Assembly: GCA_019925105.1 (NCBI GenBank)
Contig: JAHGAU010000014.1
Coordinates: 1,054,001 to 1,118,000 of the forward strand
From: Niebla homalea
Taxonomy: Eukaryota; Ascomycota; Lecanoromycetes; Lecanorales; Ramalinaceae
DNA: 64,000 nt
Direction of reading: 5' to 3'
This document shows positions 14,331 through 25,547 of this stretch, in pieces. The notes beneath the pieces are model-generated. The model worked only from the letters and a program-made list of their open reading frames with translations, had not been told where the DNA came from and did no database searches. Positions within the stretch are counted from its first letter, which is position 1; the number at the start of each line of letters is the position of its first letter. The position numbers were made by a program, and so were the translations under genes.

Positions 14331-14510
14331 TATTCCGCGGTCATCTTAACAGCCTTTATATTAAAGACCCTATTATATAAAGGCCTACCAGACGGCCTTT
14401 TATTAACGGTATTATAGGTATATCGGTACATAAGGTACGGTAAGTATATAGTCATTAAACGGCTTATGGGATGGACATAAATACGGTCGTTATCACGGTG
14501 TAGTTAAACA
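14331..14510 (+). repeat. Candidate 3' LTR of Copia-P
   Basis: It directly follows the polypurine-like ACGGGGGTA. It would begin TATT (from TGTT) and end AACA at 14510, with composition changing from RIP-mutated to normal towards the right, as at the outer ends of the other LTR elements here. The matching 5' LTR is not in the window, so the right boundary is a best guess from the terminal inverted dinucleotides. Confidence 0.45.
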
Positions 14511-14979
14511 AGCATAGTGGTAGACTCAATATAAGTGATTCGGCTTACTCACCCTTCCCCTGCACCCTGCACCTATTTGCGCATATTGCATCAGTAATCA
14601 GTCGATCGATAAGTATAATACCTTCCATTTCTGCGGATGATCAATGCAACGTCTGCGTGACATAATCGCGACGGCTTGCCGCGAATTTCTTATTCTTAAG
14701 AGGCCGCGGCGATCTCAGCGATACCGGTAAATTCTTTAGTATCGTTGCGATTCAATTGGCGGCTACTTCACGAAAGCTAAAACACTATATATGCGAAGCA
14801 ATCGCCCGAAATGAAGGCATCTCTCGGCAATCTATGCGCGATCAGTGGACGAAGTTGGTTTATCAACCCTTGCTCCGAGAAATCTAAAATACAATTCAGG
14901 GATTGTGTTATAAAGACGAATCTTGCCGTTCACGAGAATTCGCAGCAACAATCCTATTATAGCAATTTTGCAATTCATC
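14511..14979. other. Island spacer, no gene recognised
   Basis: Composition is normal (CpA and TpG present), so this is host sequence at the left margin of the gene island. A 66-codon + strand ORF (14811-15011) has no recognisable motif and overlaps the fragment on the other strand. I see no promoter, RNA or repeat that I can support. Confidence 0.4.
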
Positions 14980-15399
14980 TTAAAGCTGCTGAAGAGTCTT
15001 GTTTTCCCTAAATGCTGCTCTTAACTCCGTTGAGGAAGAGTAGGTCTTCGTCACTTCAAGTAAGCGCTCAAAGGGAAACTGAAAACCCCTCGTCAGTCTT
15101 CCCTCACTCTGCAGCGAAGCGCGGAAGCCAGTGATCTCAATCATCTCAGGAACGTCCTTCCATCGCTTCACCGTATATTTTCTCCCACCCCGGACGACAT
15201 GACTGAAGAAACCACAGAGTAACATCTTGACGTGGCTAAAGTATAGATCATTAGACTTAGGAAAGACCTGAGCCAACGAAAGGCTACCCAAAAACCACTA
15301 CTAGGTATTATCGTGCATCCTATAATCGATCCCTTTTCCTCCATCAAGCACTTTTCCTCCAAGTTGTACAAAGCTGTACCCCGGGTCGAGGACATTCAT
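14980..15399 (-). pseudogene. Possible uncharacterised gene remnant with two adjacent stops
   Basis: On the - strand one frame runs from an ATG at 15399 for 32 codons (it contains LDPGYSFVQLGGKV), meets two adjacent TAG codons, then stays open in the same frame for another 100-odd codons to 14980, ending ..RENKTLQQL. The downstream part contains KYTVKRWKDVPEMIEITGF and is rich in charged residues. Either this is a broken gene, or a 54 bp in-frame intron (GTGCTT..TAG) removes the stops. I do not recognise the family. Base composition is normal, so RIP is not the cause of the stops. It ends about 70 bp from the kinase-like gene's stop, on the same strand. Confidence 0.3.
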
Positions 15400-15469
15400 C
15401 GAGGAACGAGTGTGGTATAAATAAGACTTGTTCTTCAGCGCAACCCGCACATTATCCTTTTCATCCACA

Positions 15470-16184
15470 CTAAGCACCCGGCACGGTTTTCAGATGCTCT
15501 AGTATCTTATGCGCAGCCTCCTCTGGCTTAGTGTCCTCTATGTCCAGCTGATATTCCCAAACATCTGGCTGTTTGAATCCGTCATTATAGAAAGAGTAGA
15601 CGAAATGATGTTGCCGAATATCTTTGAGGATGTCTGTGTCGGTCAGCCTGGAATTCAGACTTGCTGGGCGTCCAAGCAATCTTCTAGTATTCTCCTCCGG
15701 GCTGCAGCGCAAGATGAACACCACAAAAGGTCGGCCACCTTTCACAGCGCCCTCGAAATATTCTTTGAGATCTATCTCATGGTCTTTAAGCGTCTCTTGG
15801 TAGTATGTAGTGATGATAGTGCGTTGTCGGAGAGATGGGTTTGAGGCAATACTATTCAACATTGGGGTTCGCTGTGAAGTAGAGACACATCAGCCTGAGA
15901 GCAACATCATTATTGCGCACTCGGGACACGCACCAGTGCTTTTCGTAGGTCACGATATCCAGTTTCCTCGCGCTCGAGGAGTGCAGCGACGGGCTCGATG
16001 AGCAAATGGTTGGGCAAGAATCGCGAGTCCGCGATCAGAGCTCTGTAATTTCAATCAGCATAACCGTTCCGTGCCGCGCGCTCCGATGCCCGGTGCGAGC
16101 TTCTTGTTACTGTAATGCCGAAGCTACTGATGACTTTCCCACACCAGGATAGCCATTCAGTACGATCAATGGTGCCGCATGCAT
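15470..16184 (-). CDS. P-loop kinase-like protein (AAA_33/zeta-like NTPase fold), 194 aa, three exons
   Basis: Gene model: exons 16184-16111, 16042-15934 and 15871-15470 on the - strand, with introns of 68 and 62 bp, both GT..AG with a CTGAT branch site. The spliced frame is exact (585 nt). Residues 8-18 give LNGYPGVGKSS, a Walker A loop (GxxxxGKS) right at the N-terminus, as in small nucleoside/gluconate-kinase-like P-loop proteins. A lid-like segment with RRLLGRPASLNSRLTD lies near residues 130-145. The C-terminus (EEAAHKILEHLK) resembles the end of fungal AAA-type P-loop kinases that phosphorylate small molecules. The substrate is unknown. No signal peptide or membrane segment is visible, so it is likely cytosolic. 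The start is the first ATG before the P-loop. It is divergent from the ankyrin gene with 548 bp between the starts. The codon pattern is normal and there is no RIP. Confidence 0.8.
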
Positions 16185-16732
16185 ACTGAGCTGGAATTGG
16201 TGTCTCAACGATTGATGTTTGTGGAATAAGATTGGTTGGATGTTATCTCACACAATGGGTAACGCTGATATCAATAACAATTCATAAGCTGTTCACGCGT
16301 CGGAGATGTACAGATACACGAACCATTCAAAGGCTTTCTTGAGGTTGTTGAAGAGATAAAGATGTGAGGCTCATTCTACAATACGTAGGTAAGGTAGGCA
16401 TCCATTCGGTTTTTGCGGGGCAAACATGATCGTGATGATGAAAACTGATTGGGAAAGGATCGGCGCTAAAGATAAGAGACCGAAAGATAAGACAGATTTC
16501 CTTTCCTGCCCCTTTTCCATGGTCGAAATCTGTTGTTGCAGCTGTATAGCTTTATACTCAGTTGGCGCCTCGGAGACCATGGGCATAAGATCGTTGCGGA
16601 TGAGCTATAGGAGGGACTAATAAGCACCAAAGTATATCCCTTACCATACTACCTATTGGAAGTTTGAGCGGACCCGGAAGCTTAACAAGCCTGACGTCAA
16701 TTCTTACCCCTCGTACATACCTTACATTTTGA
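16185..16732. promoter_or_regulatory. Shared divergent promoter region with GATA sites and a pyrimidine tract
   Basis: These 548 bp separate the two divergent start codons. Two AGATAAG sites 15 bp apart (16470-16476 and 16485-16491) and a third AGATAA at 16354-16359 fit the fungal GATA-factor consensus WGATAR. A C/T-rich tract lies at 16497-16518 on the + strand, about 215 bp upstream of the ankyrin ATG, a common core-promoter feature in filamentous fungi. No clear TATA box was assigned. Regulatory use of these sites is inferred only from consensus. Confidence 0.4.
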
Positions 16733-19184
16733 ATGGACCCTTTGTCGCTTACCGCAAGCGTCATCGCCGTCGCTACCCTCGCCGCTCAAACTTGTAATGC
16801 TTTTGCAAAATTGCGCGGACTGCACAAGGCAATTCCTGGAAGACTGCACGCCTTGAACAACGAAGCCGTTGATATCGAATTAGTATTGTACCAAGTAGCC
16901 GCTGTTGTTCGAGAACGCGAGTGGCTGCCATCCAGGGATTGCGAGCTAGCGGATATTAAGCACCTTCTGGAGCAGGCCAATACCAAATTGGATGAACTAC
17001 GAGCAATCGTCAATCGTCTTTGTGACACCTGCATCAATTCCAAGGCCTCCGCTTTCCGAGGCTACAGGTGGCACAAAGAACAGGAGAGGCTGCAAGGTTT
17101 GCAGAATGGGATCAACTCGGTCAAGTGCAGCCTCAACATAATTCTAGGCGCTTCTCACTCGTAAGTCAACTCCCTCTTTTTTGCTGAGATGAGTGTTGGC
17201 TGACAGTCGAGACAACTGCTAGACGAGACATGGTGCGTGTTCGGGTGGATATTGAAAATATATCCACCGTTACCGCCAATTCTTCTAACCAGCAGACTGC
17301 CCTTCGAGATGAATTGGTCCAGCAGTCTAATCTCCACCAGCGGGTGGACCATAGACTTGGCAGGATAGTTGAGTTGCTGGAAAATCAATCCAATAGATTG
17401 CAAGATGGTCGGGCTACCCAATTAGGCCCTTTTTATCAGGCACCCCTTCCGAACCTACGTCAACGTGGCCCAGCATTGAAACCAAAGAAGTCGTCCCAAG
17501 ACCCTCCACAGTCGGAGGGTGTCAGTGTGAGGGTCTTGCAGTACGCCTCTACGTGTCGACCCAGATGCCCTTGTTCGTGTCACGAGTACAAAAAATCTGC
17601 CTCACCTGCCTTTTTGAACCGTGTGCTTGGGCAGATGTTCATCGGTTATACCGGCCTACCGCTCTTCAGTCCAAAATGTAGCAGCCAGCAATGCCAGAAA
17701 GGCCAAATTCCTCGCGTCAGCCTTGAGTATTGGTTTCCACTTGGCTTCTTCTGGTCTCAAATAATCACCGTCCAGGCTGGCTTTTCCCAGAATTTTGGTC
17801 CTCAGTTCCAATTGAGAACCCTGAGAAGAGTCCCAGACTCTGCCCCATGCGTCAATTTTGCGTTGGAAGGAAATATCGAAGCGTTGAAAAACTTGTTTGG
17901 ACGTGGCCTCGCGTCCCCGCAGGACGTGAGTAGCACCCGAGGGTATTCACTTCTTCGAGTAGGTGAAATCCACATTCTCAACAAAAGTCTATTAAGCATT
18001 CACGCAGTGGGCTTTGTACGGCAAGCAGAACGAAACATGCCAATTTCTAGTACATGCAGGAGCAGATATCGACTACAAGTTGGTACCCTTGATCTTTCGC
18101 CGATTTGCCAAGTCATTAATCCACGTTTCGCAGACCCATATCCGAAAATGACGATAGTCCAAAGAATAAGGCTTGTGATTTCTTGCTCCAAGGTGCTTTG
18201 TCGACAGAAGCCGCGGAGCTATTGAGTTGTCTCACCAAATCAGGCGATTTTGTTGAAGAGCAAAACTTCACCAAATTGCATAAGATCGTCCTCGGTCTTT
18301 CATTACTCGATCTGGAGAAGGAGGTCCAGCTTTGCGCGGACGAGGTTGACACGACTGATGCCTTAGGCCGTAGTCCTCTGATCTGGGCATCTGCTAGAGG
18401 AGATGAACGATCTGTTGCGATACTACTAAGCTACAATGCCGACCCTAATCTTGTGGACTTGCAAAACTCCGGACCCCTAATGTACGCTGCTGCGCAGAAC
18501 CATGCCGTTTGTGTTCGCCTTCTTCTCGAAGCCGGCGCCAACCCAGACCCTACCCTTTTTGGTTTGAAAATGCAAAGAGGCAGTCCGCTCAATTGTGCTG
18601 CTCGAATTGCTTCTGATCCTCTAGTCCTCAAGACCCTTCTGGATTTTCGGGCCGACATCGAATCGTGTGGTGCCGAGGGTCGAACCTCACTTCTCCACGC
18701 CGCTCGCAGCGACAATATAGAATTTGCCGTGTTACTTCTGGAATACGGCGCCAACATTAATGCGATGTCCACAACCGCACAAACCCCTCTAACTACCGCT
18801 ATTATACACAACAGCCACAACGTCCTCCAGCTGTTGCTCGATCGTTGGCGTGAGTACAGTACATGTCCGCGACTCAAAGGTCCAAACCTACTCCAGATTG
18901 CAGCCTCGTACGCTGATTTGGAGACGATCAAAATTTTGACTTGCGTAAACCATTTTGCCCTGAGCTACGACAAAGTCTACACGAGTGGCGACTTTGCGAG
19001 TCGCCTGCGCGACAGACAGGGCGTCTCTGAGGAACTGATAGACGCTTTCGCAGATCTTCTGAGCGTCATAAATACGTGCCAGCAGCCGGAGATGAAGGAA
19101 GAGCTGGTGGAAACGGGCTTACTTCGTCAAGACTCGGACCTGGACCAGTTTAACGATGCGAAGGAATACCACGATGAAGATTAA
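16733..19184 (+). CDS. Ankyrin-repeat protein with STAND/HeLo-like N-terminal domain, 761 aa, four exons
   Basis: Exons 16733-17160, 17223-17958, 18008-18078 and 18134-19184; introns of 62, 49 and 55 bp, all GT..AG, phases matching exactly (2286 nt). Residues 1-142 start MDPLSLTASVIAVATLAAQT and form the helical N-terminal domain common at the head of fungal STAND and ankyrin proteins (Helo_like_N type). About 150-205 is a polar, probably coiled helix. A cysteine/histidine cluster (C254, C258, C260, C262, H263, then C295 and C300) may bind metal. Two ankyrin-like units lie at about 353-410, then an insert, then about five ankyrin repeats at 487-650 with AGANP, YGANI and DFRADIE turns, and a weak sixth. 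The C-terminus is acidic. The ankyrins imply protein binding; the N-terminal family is linked to non-self recognition and cell death in fungi, but no nucleotide-binding domain is present here. Function is inferred. There is no RIP damage. Confidence 0.82.
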
Positions 19185-20137
19185 AACCAGCAGTAGAATA
19201 CTACATTTTTGGGTTTTTGCTCCTCCAGTGCTCCTATTTGGACGCAACGCAGTCCGACTTTGCAGATTTTGCAGGTAGTGGAGAGATACACTAGGCAGTT
19301 ATCCGTCCTCCGCGCTGATCACTAATAGAATATACTTAAAGTTACAAAGAATTCCATCGCACAGATACCACATAGACTGTTGCACATAAAGTTTGTCGCC
19401 TTGAGAGTTGGCTAACATATCTAAACCTGATGATCGCTTGAAGCTCCCTCACATCCATAGCGATAATCGCTTGAAGCTTCTTCGAATCCATAGCCCATTA
19501 TGACTGCCGCGAACGAATTCACGGCATTCGATTATCCCCCCATCAATTACAAAACCAGAGTTTCCTTGGCTAAGGATCCAAGTCCGAGAACGGAATCTGT
19601 ATAATGCTGCTTGAACCAGACGTGACGGCGCCTACTATCGAGATGGATGAGAGAAATCACCGTGAAGCGGGCCTTACGCAATCCATGTCCATCGCTCTGA
19701 TATGTAAAGAGCACTGCTTCGGGATCAATCAATCGAACAAAGGGTTTCTTTCGATGCTGATGGCAAGATGGATCCTCTATTCATTACCGTCAGTGTCATT
19801 GTCTTGATTAACGCCGCGTAATAGGTGGCTGTTGGTCTAGACAAATTGACATCGCTACGAGACGTCTCAGCAGTAATTTTTATTCCGAGATAGCGAGATA
19901 GCATGGTTAGTCGAAGCACTAATGCAGATTTGGTGGATGTACGTGGAACTTCAACAGGGTTCTCCGCCTCGGGAGAGAAAGGGCTATCACATTGCCGCAA
20001 CGGTCCGGATGATGGTGAGCAAGAATGCACGAGTGCGGGAGAAGTGTCGATAACAGGTGAGTGTATTTAAGCAAAGTGACAGCTCTGGAAAAAGAAGGGA
20101 CACAGCTCCATGATGACTAGAAGACGGACTGTAGAGA
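19185..20137. other. Right margin of the gene island, no confident gene
   Basis: This is host-type composition up to the copia insertion. It should contain the 3' UTR and terminator of the ankyrin gene, but no clear poly(A) signal was picked out. A short + strand ORF (19903-20070, 55 codons) begins MVSRSTNADLVDVRGTSTG and contains a good splice-donor sequence GTGAGT at 20057. It might be a first exon truncated by the insertion at 20138. Overlapping - strand ORFs (19547-19732 and 19725-20030) lie in different frames, with no recognised motif. Nothing here can be named. Confidence 0.4.
19429..19494. repeat. 33 bp tandem duplication
   Basis: Two adjacent 33 bp units, each starting GAT(G/A)ATCGCTTGAAGCT and ending ATCCATAGC, with five mismatches between them. 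They lie about 250 bp downstream of the ankyrin stop codon. This is a local duplication of unknown role. Confidence 0.7.
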
Positions 20138-20351
20138 TGTCAGATGCATGAGCGCACCTGAAGTATGGGGTAGTGCATATGCATGTATGAGATCTATGAG
20201 TGAGCTATGTAGGAGGGACGGATCTAGTCTGTATGATCTGTACAGGTATGCTGATATATACGGCCTATATACTTAGATATATACGTATTATCCGGGTACT
20301 TAGGTATTATACGGTTAAAGCCTAGTTAATACTATAACAGTAATATTAATA
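20138..20351 (-). repeat. Left (3') LTR of Copia-M
   Basis: A 214 bp LTR pairing base for base with 44822-45035. The outer (left) third still has CpA/TpG, including GCATGAGCGCACC. The inner two thirds are RIP-mutated, and the inner end reads AATA instead of GACA. The - strand polypurine tract AAGGGGGTA is adjacent at 20352-20360. Confidence 0.88.
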
Positions 20352-21632
20352 TACCCCCTTAAAATTATACTATTATATTTAATATAAATTCTAGACCTAT
20401 TAATTATATATATATTTATTTCTTTTAATGCCTTTTAACCGTTTATTAAATATCTTAGCTTTTAATTTATATATTAATAATAAAAATTAAAAAAAAAATT
20501 AAAAAAAAAATTAAAAAAAAAATTAAAAGTAAAAATAGTAATAACGATATTATAAATTTACTTTTTAAGTATCTTTGGGGCTTTATATATATATAATTAA
20601 GCTTTAAAACTTTATCCGTATAATTTTATTAAATAATTATTATTAATTACTATTTATAATTTAAAAGAAAATTTAAAAAATTATAATTCTTATATAACCC
20701 GGGATATTATCGTAATTTCTTAGGTTTAAATTAACTTAAATTATTTAAAAACGACGTTTCCGAGGTATTATTAAGTTATTTTCTACTCGCTTAAAGGTTT
20801 TTTTATTATATATATCCTGATAATTTATTATCTTTAAGTATAAGGAATTTAATAAACTCCTTATATTTTTAAAGTAATGAAATTTTTATTAAGCTATTAA
20901 TTAAGATTTTTATTATCTTAACGTATTTAATATTTAGCTTTTATTTTTAATAAGCCTATTTAAGCTATAAGTAATAAACGTTAATATATTATAATTTAAT
21001 AGTAAACTAGGATATCTTATTTTTAATAATATAAATAATTTAAGTATTATCGTATTCAATTTAAACTTAAGTATTTAAATTACTAAATATTATTTCGAAG
21101 AATCATATTTATTATATAAGTTTTTTACTTATTAATATAAAGCTAAAAAGCTCGGCTTTAATTAAGTTAGTTATTATTATCTTTTATTTTATTACCCGTT
21201 AATTAATAAGATCGTTAAAGAACTTAAAAATATAACCTTATAAGCTATATTATATTTTAATATCGTCTGGAAAAGACGTATTAAAAAAAGCAATAAAGAT
21301 AATCTTTAAATTAATAACTTTATTGTTAAAAACGATAATATAGAATTTAATATATATAAAATACTTAAGTATTTTTATAGTTAATTCCCGGTAATAATTC
21401 AACGGGTTTATAAGAAATTCAGAAAGTTTTAACGTTATAAAAACTACGTTTATTCTTATTATTATTATTATAAAATTAATAGATTTAATGATTTATTAAT
21501 ACGTAAAAATTTTTTATACTATAATTTTCTCTTCATTCTTAATAAGTAGCTCGTTATTCCTTAAAGGTAAGCTTAATGATTAATTAATCTTTAAGATATT
21601 AAATTTTATTATTAACTTATTAATATAGTTAT

Positions 21633-21799
21633 TGTTAGGATCTCAGCTGGAGCTGAGTCTCAGCCCTACCGGAGCGGAGCGGCTCTACCTTGTTCCGCTT
21701 GCTTGGCGCGTACCTTCATATATGCAACACCCATATAGTTAGCTACTCAACAATTATATATATCACTTATTACACACCCTTTATACTGAGCACGCCACA
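21633..21799. mobile_element. Unmutated 167 bp LTR-like insert (solo LTR or TRIM candidate)
   Basis: A GC-rich block with sharp edges inside RIP-mutated Copia-M. It begins TGTTAGG and ends GCCACA, that is TG..CA as in LTRs. Flanks GTTAT and GTAAT differ at one base, so a 5 bp target duplication is only approximate. It has a perfect inverted repeat, CTCAGCT-GG-AGCTGAG, near its left end. There is no coding potential. Lack of RIP fits a short sequence below the RIP length threshold, or a late arrival. Confidence 0.5.
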
Positions 21800-22223
21800 G
21801 TAATCTTAATAGAGATATAACTATTAATTCTATCCATTTTTTATAATTTATATATTTAAGAATTATTTAATTTTACTTAAATGTTTTATTTTATAAACCT
21901 TAAAGAATTTTACTTAAAACTTATTTATTTTTTTAAGTTCTTTTTATTATAAATAATAACGATATTATTTATAAAGAAAAAGAGTATTATATATTCGTTT
22001 ACGAATATATAATAAACTTTTAAGACCTAAATCGGTAAGAGTTTTTAAAAGATTATAAAACTATAATACCGGTAATTATTTAAGCTTATAAAAAGTACGG
22101 AATAAAAAATATAATATCTACCCTATTTTTATTTCCTTAAGTAATTTAATATATATAGGTTTATTAATTAAACTATTTATAAAAATATTAATAACGTTTT
22201 ATTATTTCGTCTTTAAATTAAAT

Positions 22224-25214
22224 CTTGATTAATTAATTGATTTATACTACGGATCTAGCTAAGCTAATTCCGGCGTTCCCTAATACTCGGCTATTTGGCC
22301 TTATTAATAACTGTAAAAAACCCGATATCCATAACGTTAAGAATAAAAACCGGTATCCACCCAGTTTTTACTTATATTTTAAGGGTTAAAAGTATTTATA
22401 GCTATTTAAAGAATAAGAATTTATTTATACGTTTTTTCTAAGAAAACCTATAATATTACGATTAAATCTATTTAAGGATTACCTTTAAATTTATTATTCT
22501 TCCGTTATTTTACGGGTTTATTTAATATTAAAATTTTAAAATTCTGATTATATTATTAAATATCTTTATTAATACGTATATTATTATTATTTTATTTATA
22601 TAACTTTATTAACCGATATAATATCGCCTTTTATACCGCTCCGGTATTTATAGCCTTTTTAGCTTTTTATTAAGTATAATTTTCCCGCCGTTACTTTTTA
22701 CCCTTAAGTTAATAATGAAATTTTTTAATTAAGTCCTTAATTACTTTATTTATTTCCCTGGTTAGGTTAAATTATAATAATAAGCCTGTAATTATTATGA
22801 ATTTAACGGCCGTTTTAATACTTTTTTTATTAATAAATATTTAACGATAATCGTTAATTTTTACCTTTTTAATTAATCCTGGTTTACGCTCCTTAAATAG
22901 TAAATAAAAGATTAATACGTATACGGCGTCTTGCTTTTATTATTTATATTTATAGTTAACGTTAATCCGGTTACCGATATATACGATAAAAAGGAAGTAA
23001 ATTAAGCCGTTTTTATTTATCCGGAGTTAAATTATTAATACGTTATTATTTTTCCTTATAATCCCGTAACGCCGGAAATACTTATTAATAACTTTATTAT
23101 TATTTAATACTGGGTACCGTCGCCCTTAAGGGATTAATTCTTTATATTTACGTTAACGTTTTATTTATTTCCTTATAGTTTATAAGGTAATCGCCGTTAA
23201 CTTTGCTTTTATGGCCTTCTTTTTTTTTTACCGTTTTTACTTTAAGTAAGAATTTATATACTTTTATATTAACTTTTTAAACGTAAATTAAATTAACCTC
23301 TTTTTTAATTTACTTTAATTTAACTTTTATAAAAAAAATAAATATTATTTTTTTACGCTTTTTTATTTAAGGCCTTTTATAATTTTAATAAATACGTTCG
23401 TTTCTTATTAACGTAATTAAGTTTATACCTTTTTTAAACCTCATTTAAGCGATTATTTAATCCAGGGTTAACTCCATTAATAATATAAAAACCTCGGATT
23501 CTAATATTGAGACGGAAATTACTTTATATGCTTTATTTATTACTCTTAAGTATCGGTTTTAAACCTTTTATAGTTACCGGACGGGTTCTTTCTTATATTT
23601 AAGCGTGCCCTCGGGTACGTATTAAATAACTATTATATACGTTATTATAAACTTTATAACCGCTTAATAAACGATTTTAACCTTTTATAAGGTAACTTTT
23701 TATATCGACGTTATAAGGTAAATAAAGCCCCTCTCTTATGAAATTATCTTCTTTTAAACCTTTCTTATATAATCCTTTTAATTTAATTTTTTATTAACTT
23801 ATAAATTAAGTACCTTAATATTAACTTCCGGTTTTACCGTTATATTACTTAAGTTTATTATAGTTATTATATTGTATAACTTTAAGCTTTTTATTATATA
23901 AATAAGCTTATATTTATATAAAATGAATTAAGCCTTATATATTTTTATTTATCGTAAGTAAACTTTATAAGTTTATTTTAATTTTAAATAATTTATACGA
24001 GTAAACGTATTATAAGTTAAAAAATAAATATCGTTAATAAAGCCCCTATTTAAACCTTTTATTTTAGCTTTACCAAGTTTTTAATAAGCAGGCCGTTAAA
24101 GAATAAAAATAAAACTAAAGAAATAAATAATCTTTAAGGAATCTTTATTATTACGGGCTTTATTATATTTATCTTTTATCCTAGGTTAATTAATATTGTT
24201 TAATTATTTAAGAAATTTTTTATTTAATTTATAAGGAAAGGTAAAACCCCTTTTTCCGTAAATTATATAGTAATCTTTAATAATTTATTTTATTAAATAC
24301 CTTTATAATATTTAAGGAAAGAAAACTTATAATATATTTTTTCTTATAACCTTATATTATATATATATTATTAATTAAGCCTTTAAGAGTTATTTCTGTT
24401 AACCATCCTTTTTTTATTTTTATTTATTAATTAAAGAGAAGCTTATATTTTTCTACGTAATTACTTAAGATCTTTATAATTACCGTTTTTAAAGCCTTCT
24501 TTAACGTATAAAAGAATATTATAAATTTATATAACTTTACCTTTAAGTAATTTAATTTAACCGGTTTCTTAAGGATAATCGTTTTAACCTCCTTAAATCT
24601 ATAGGGGTAATATCCTATATTAAAATAGGCTTAAAATAAATAAATAAAGACCTTTTAAATAACGACGTTATTATAAATAGGAATTTATTTAATATACCGT
24701 TAAATCCGGGGGTTTTATCCTTTTTCAATTTATTAATTATTTTAATTATTATCTTTTAAATTATTATTTTACTTATTATTATTAATTTAAGATATATTAT
24801 ATTATTAATATTTATTAGGTTAACTTCCGGTAACGGGGGAAAGAATACCTTTTTAAAAGCTTTAATTTTATTATTAAAGGTATTTATTATTATACCGTCT
24901 GGTCTTTTTAAGGGTAAAAACTTAAGGATAAGTTTAGGTTTTTTACTCTATTTCTTACCGTATTTTATTAACTTTTAAATATTATAAAAGGAAACCGCCG
25001 AGTTATATATTATAATCCGGAAATACGTTTATTTAGTTTTCCGGATAATTTTTTCCTTTTTTTCTTAAGCTTTTTTTAACCGTTAAAGTATCTCCCGGTT
25101 TTTATATTTAATAATTTATTTTATAAGCGCTTTTACCTTTATAGTCACTTTTATATATTTTTTATTTTAATAAGTTTTAACTCTTTAAGACGGCTTTATT
25201 ATTAAGATTATAAC
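22224..25214 (-). mobile_element. LINE C, 3' portion
   Basis: This is the 3' half of the third full-length Tad1-type LINE, on the - strand, with a degenerated (GATT/AATT)n tail at 22224-22243. The target duplication TTAAATTAAAT is at 22213-22223 and 35650-35660. It is colinear with LINE B. It is interrupted at 25214 by the Ty3/gypsy element, whose 5 bp duplication ATAAC lies at 25210-25214 and 32865-32869. Confidence 0.85.
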
Positions 25215-25547
25215 TGTTAGCAGCTAGCGCCACCTCTGCGCCGGCGCTATAGTAATACGTTATACTACTGCGCCAAGGTAGGCCGTTAGGCCTTGGTAAA
25301 GGACCTTGGCAACGGCCTTAATATACGTTATTTATAAGCCGTAGCTTAATAGGCGTAAAGCGGGGTAATTATTACCTTTACCTTAAGTAAAGGCTATGCC
25401 CCAGTTCTTTTTAAGTTCCTTAAGAATTAATCTTATTATTAATTTACTTATTAAAGTAATACTTAAATATCTAAACCGTAACGTTATATCTTTTATATTT
25501 ACCTTTATTAATTCCGCCGGTATATTATTAACGGAGTTAATTTAATA
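25215..25547 (+). repeat. 5' LTR of gypsy element G1
   Basis: It is 333 bp long, the same length as its partner. The first 45 bp (TGTTAGCAGCTAGCGCC...) keep CpA/TpG and high GC. The 3' end is RIP-mutated (..TTTAATA against ..GTCTAACA in the partner). A central block around the sequence GGCGTAAAGCGGGGTA is conserved in both LTRs. Confidence 0.88.

Noticed and set aside
19547..20030. Two overlapping - strand ORFs (19547-19732 and 19725-20030) as one gene.
   Set aside because: They are in different frames, with no convincing splice sites joining them and no recognisable domain.
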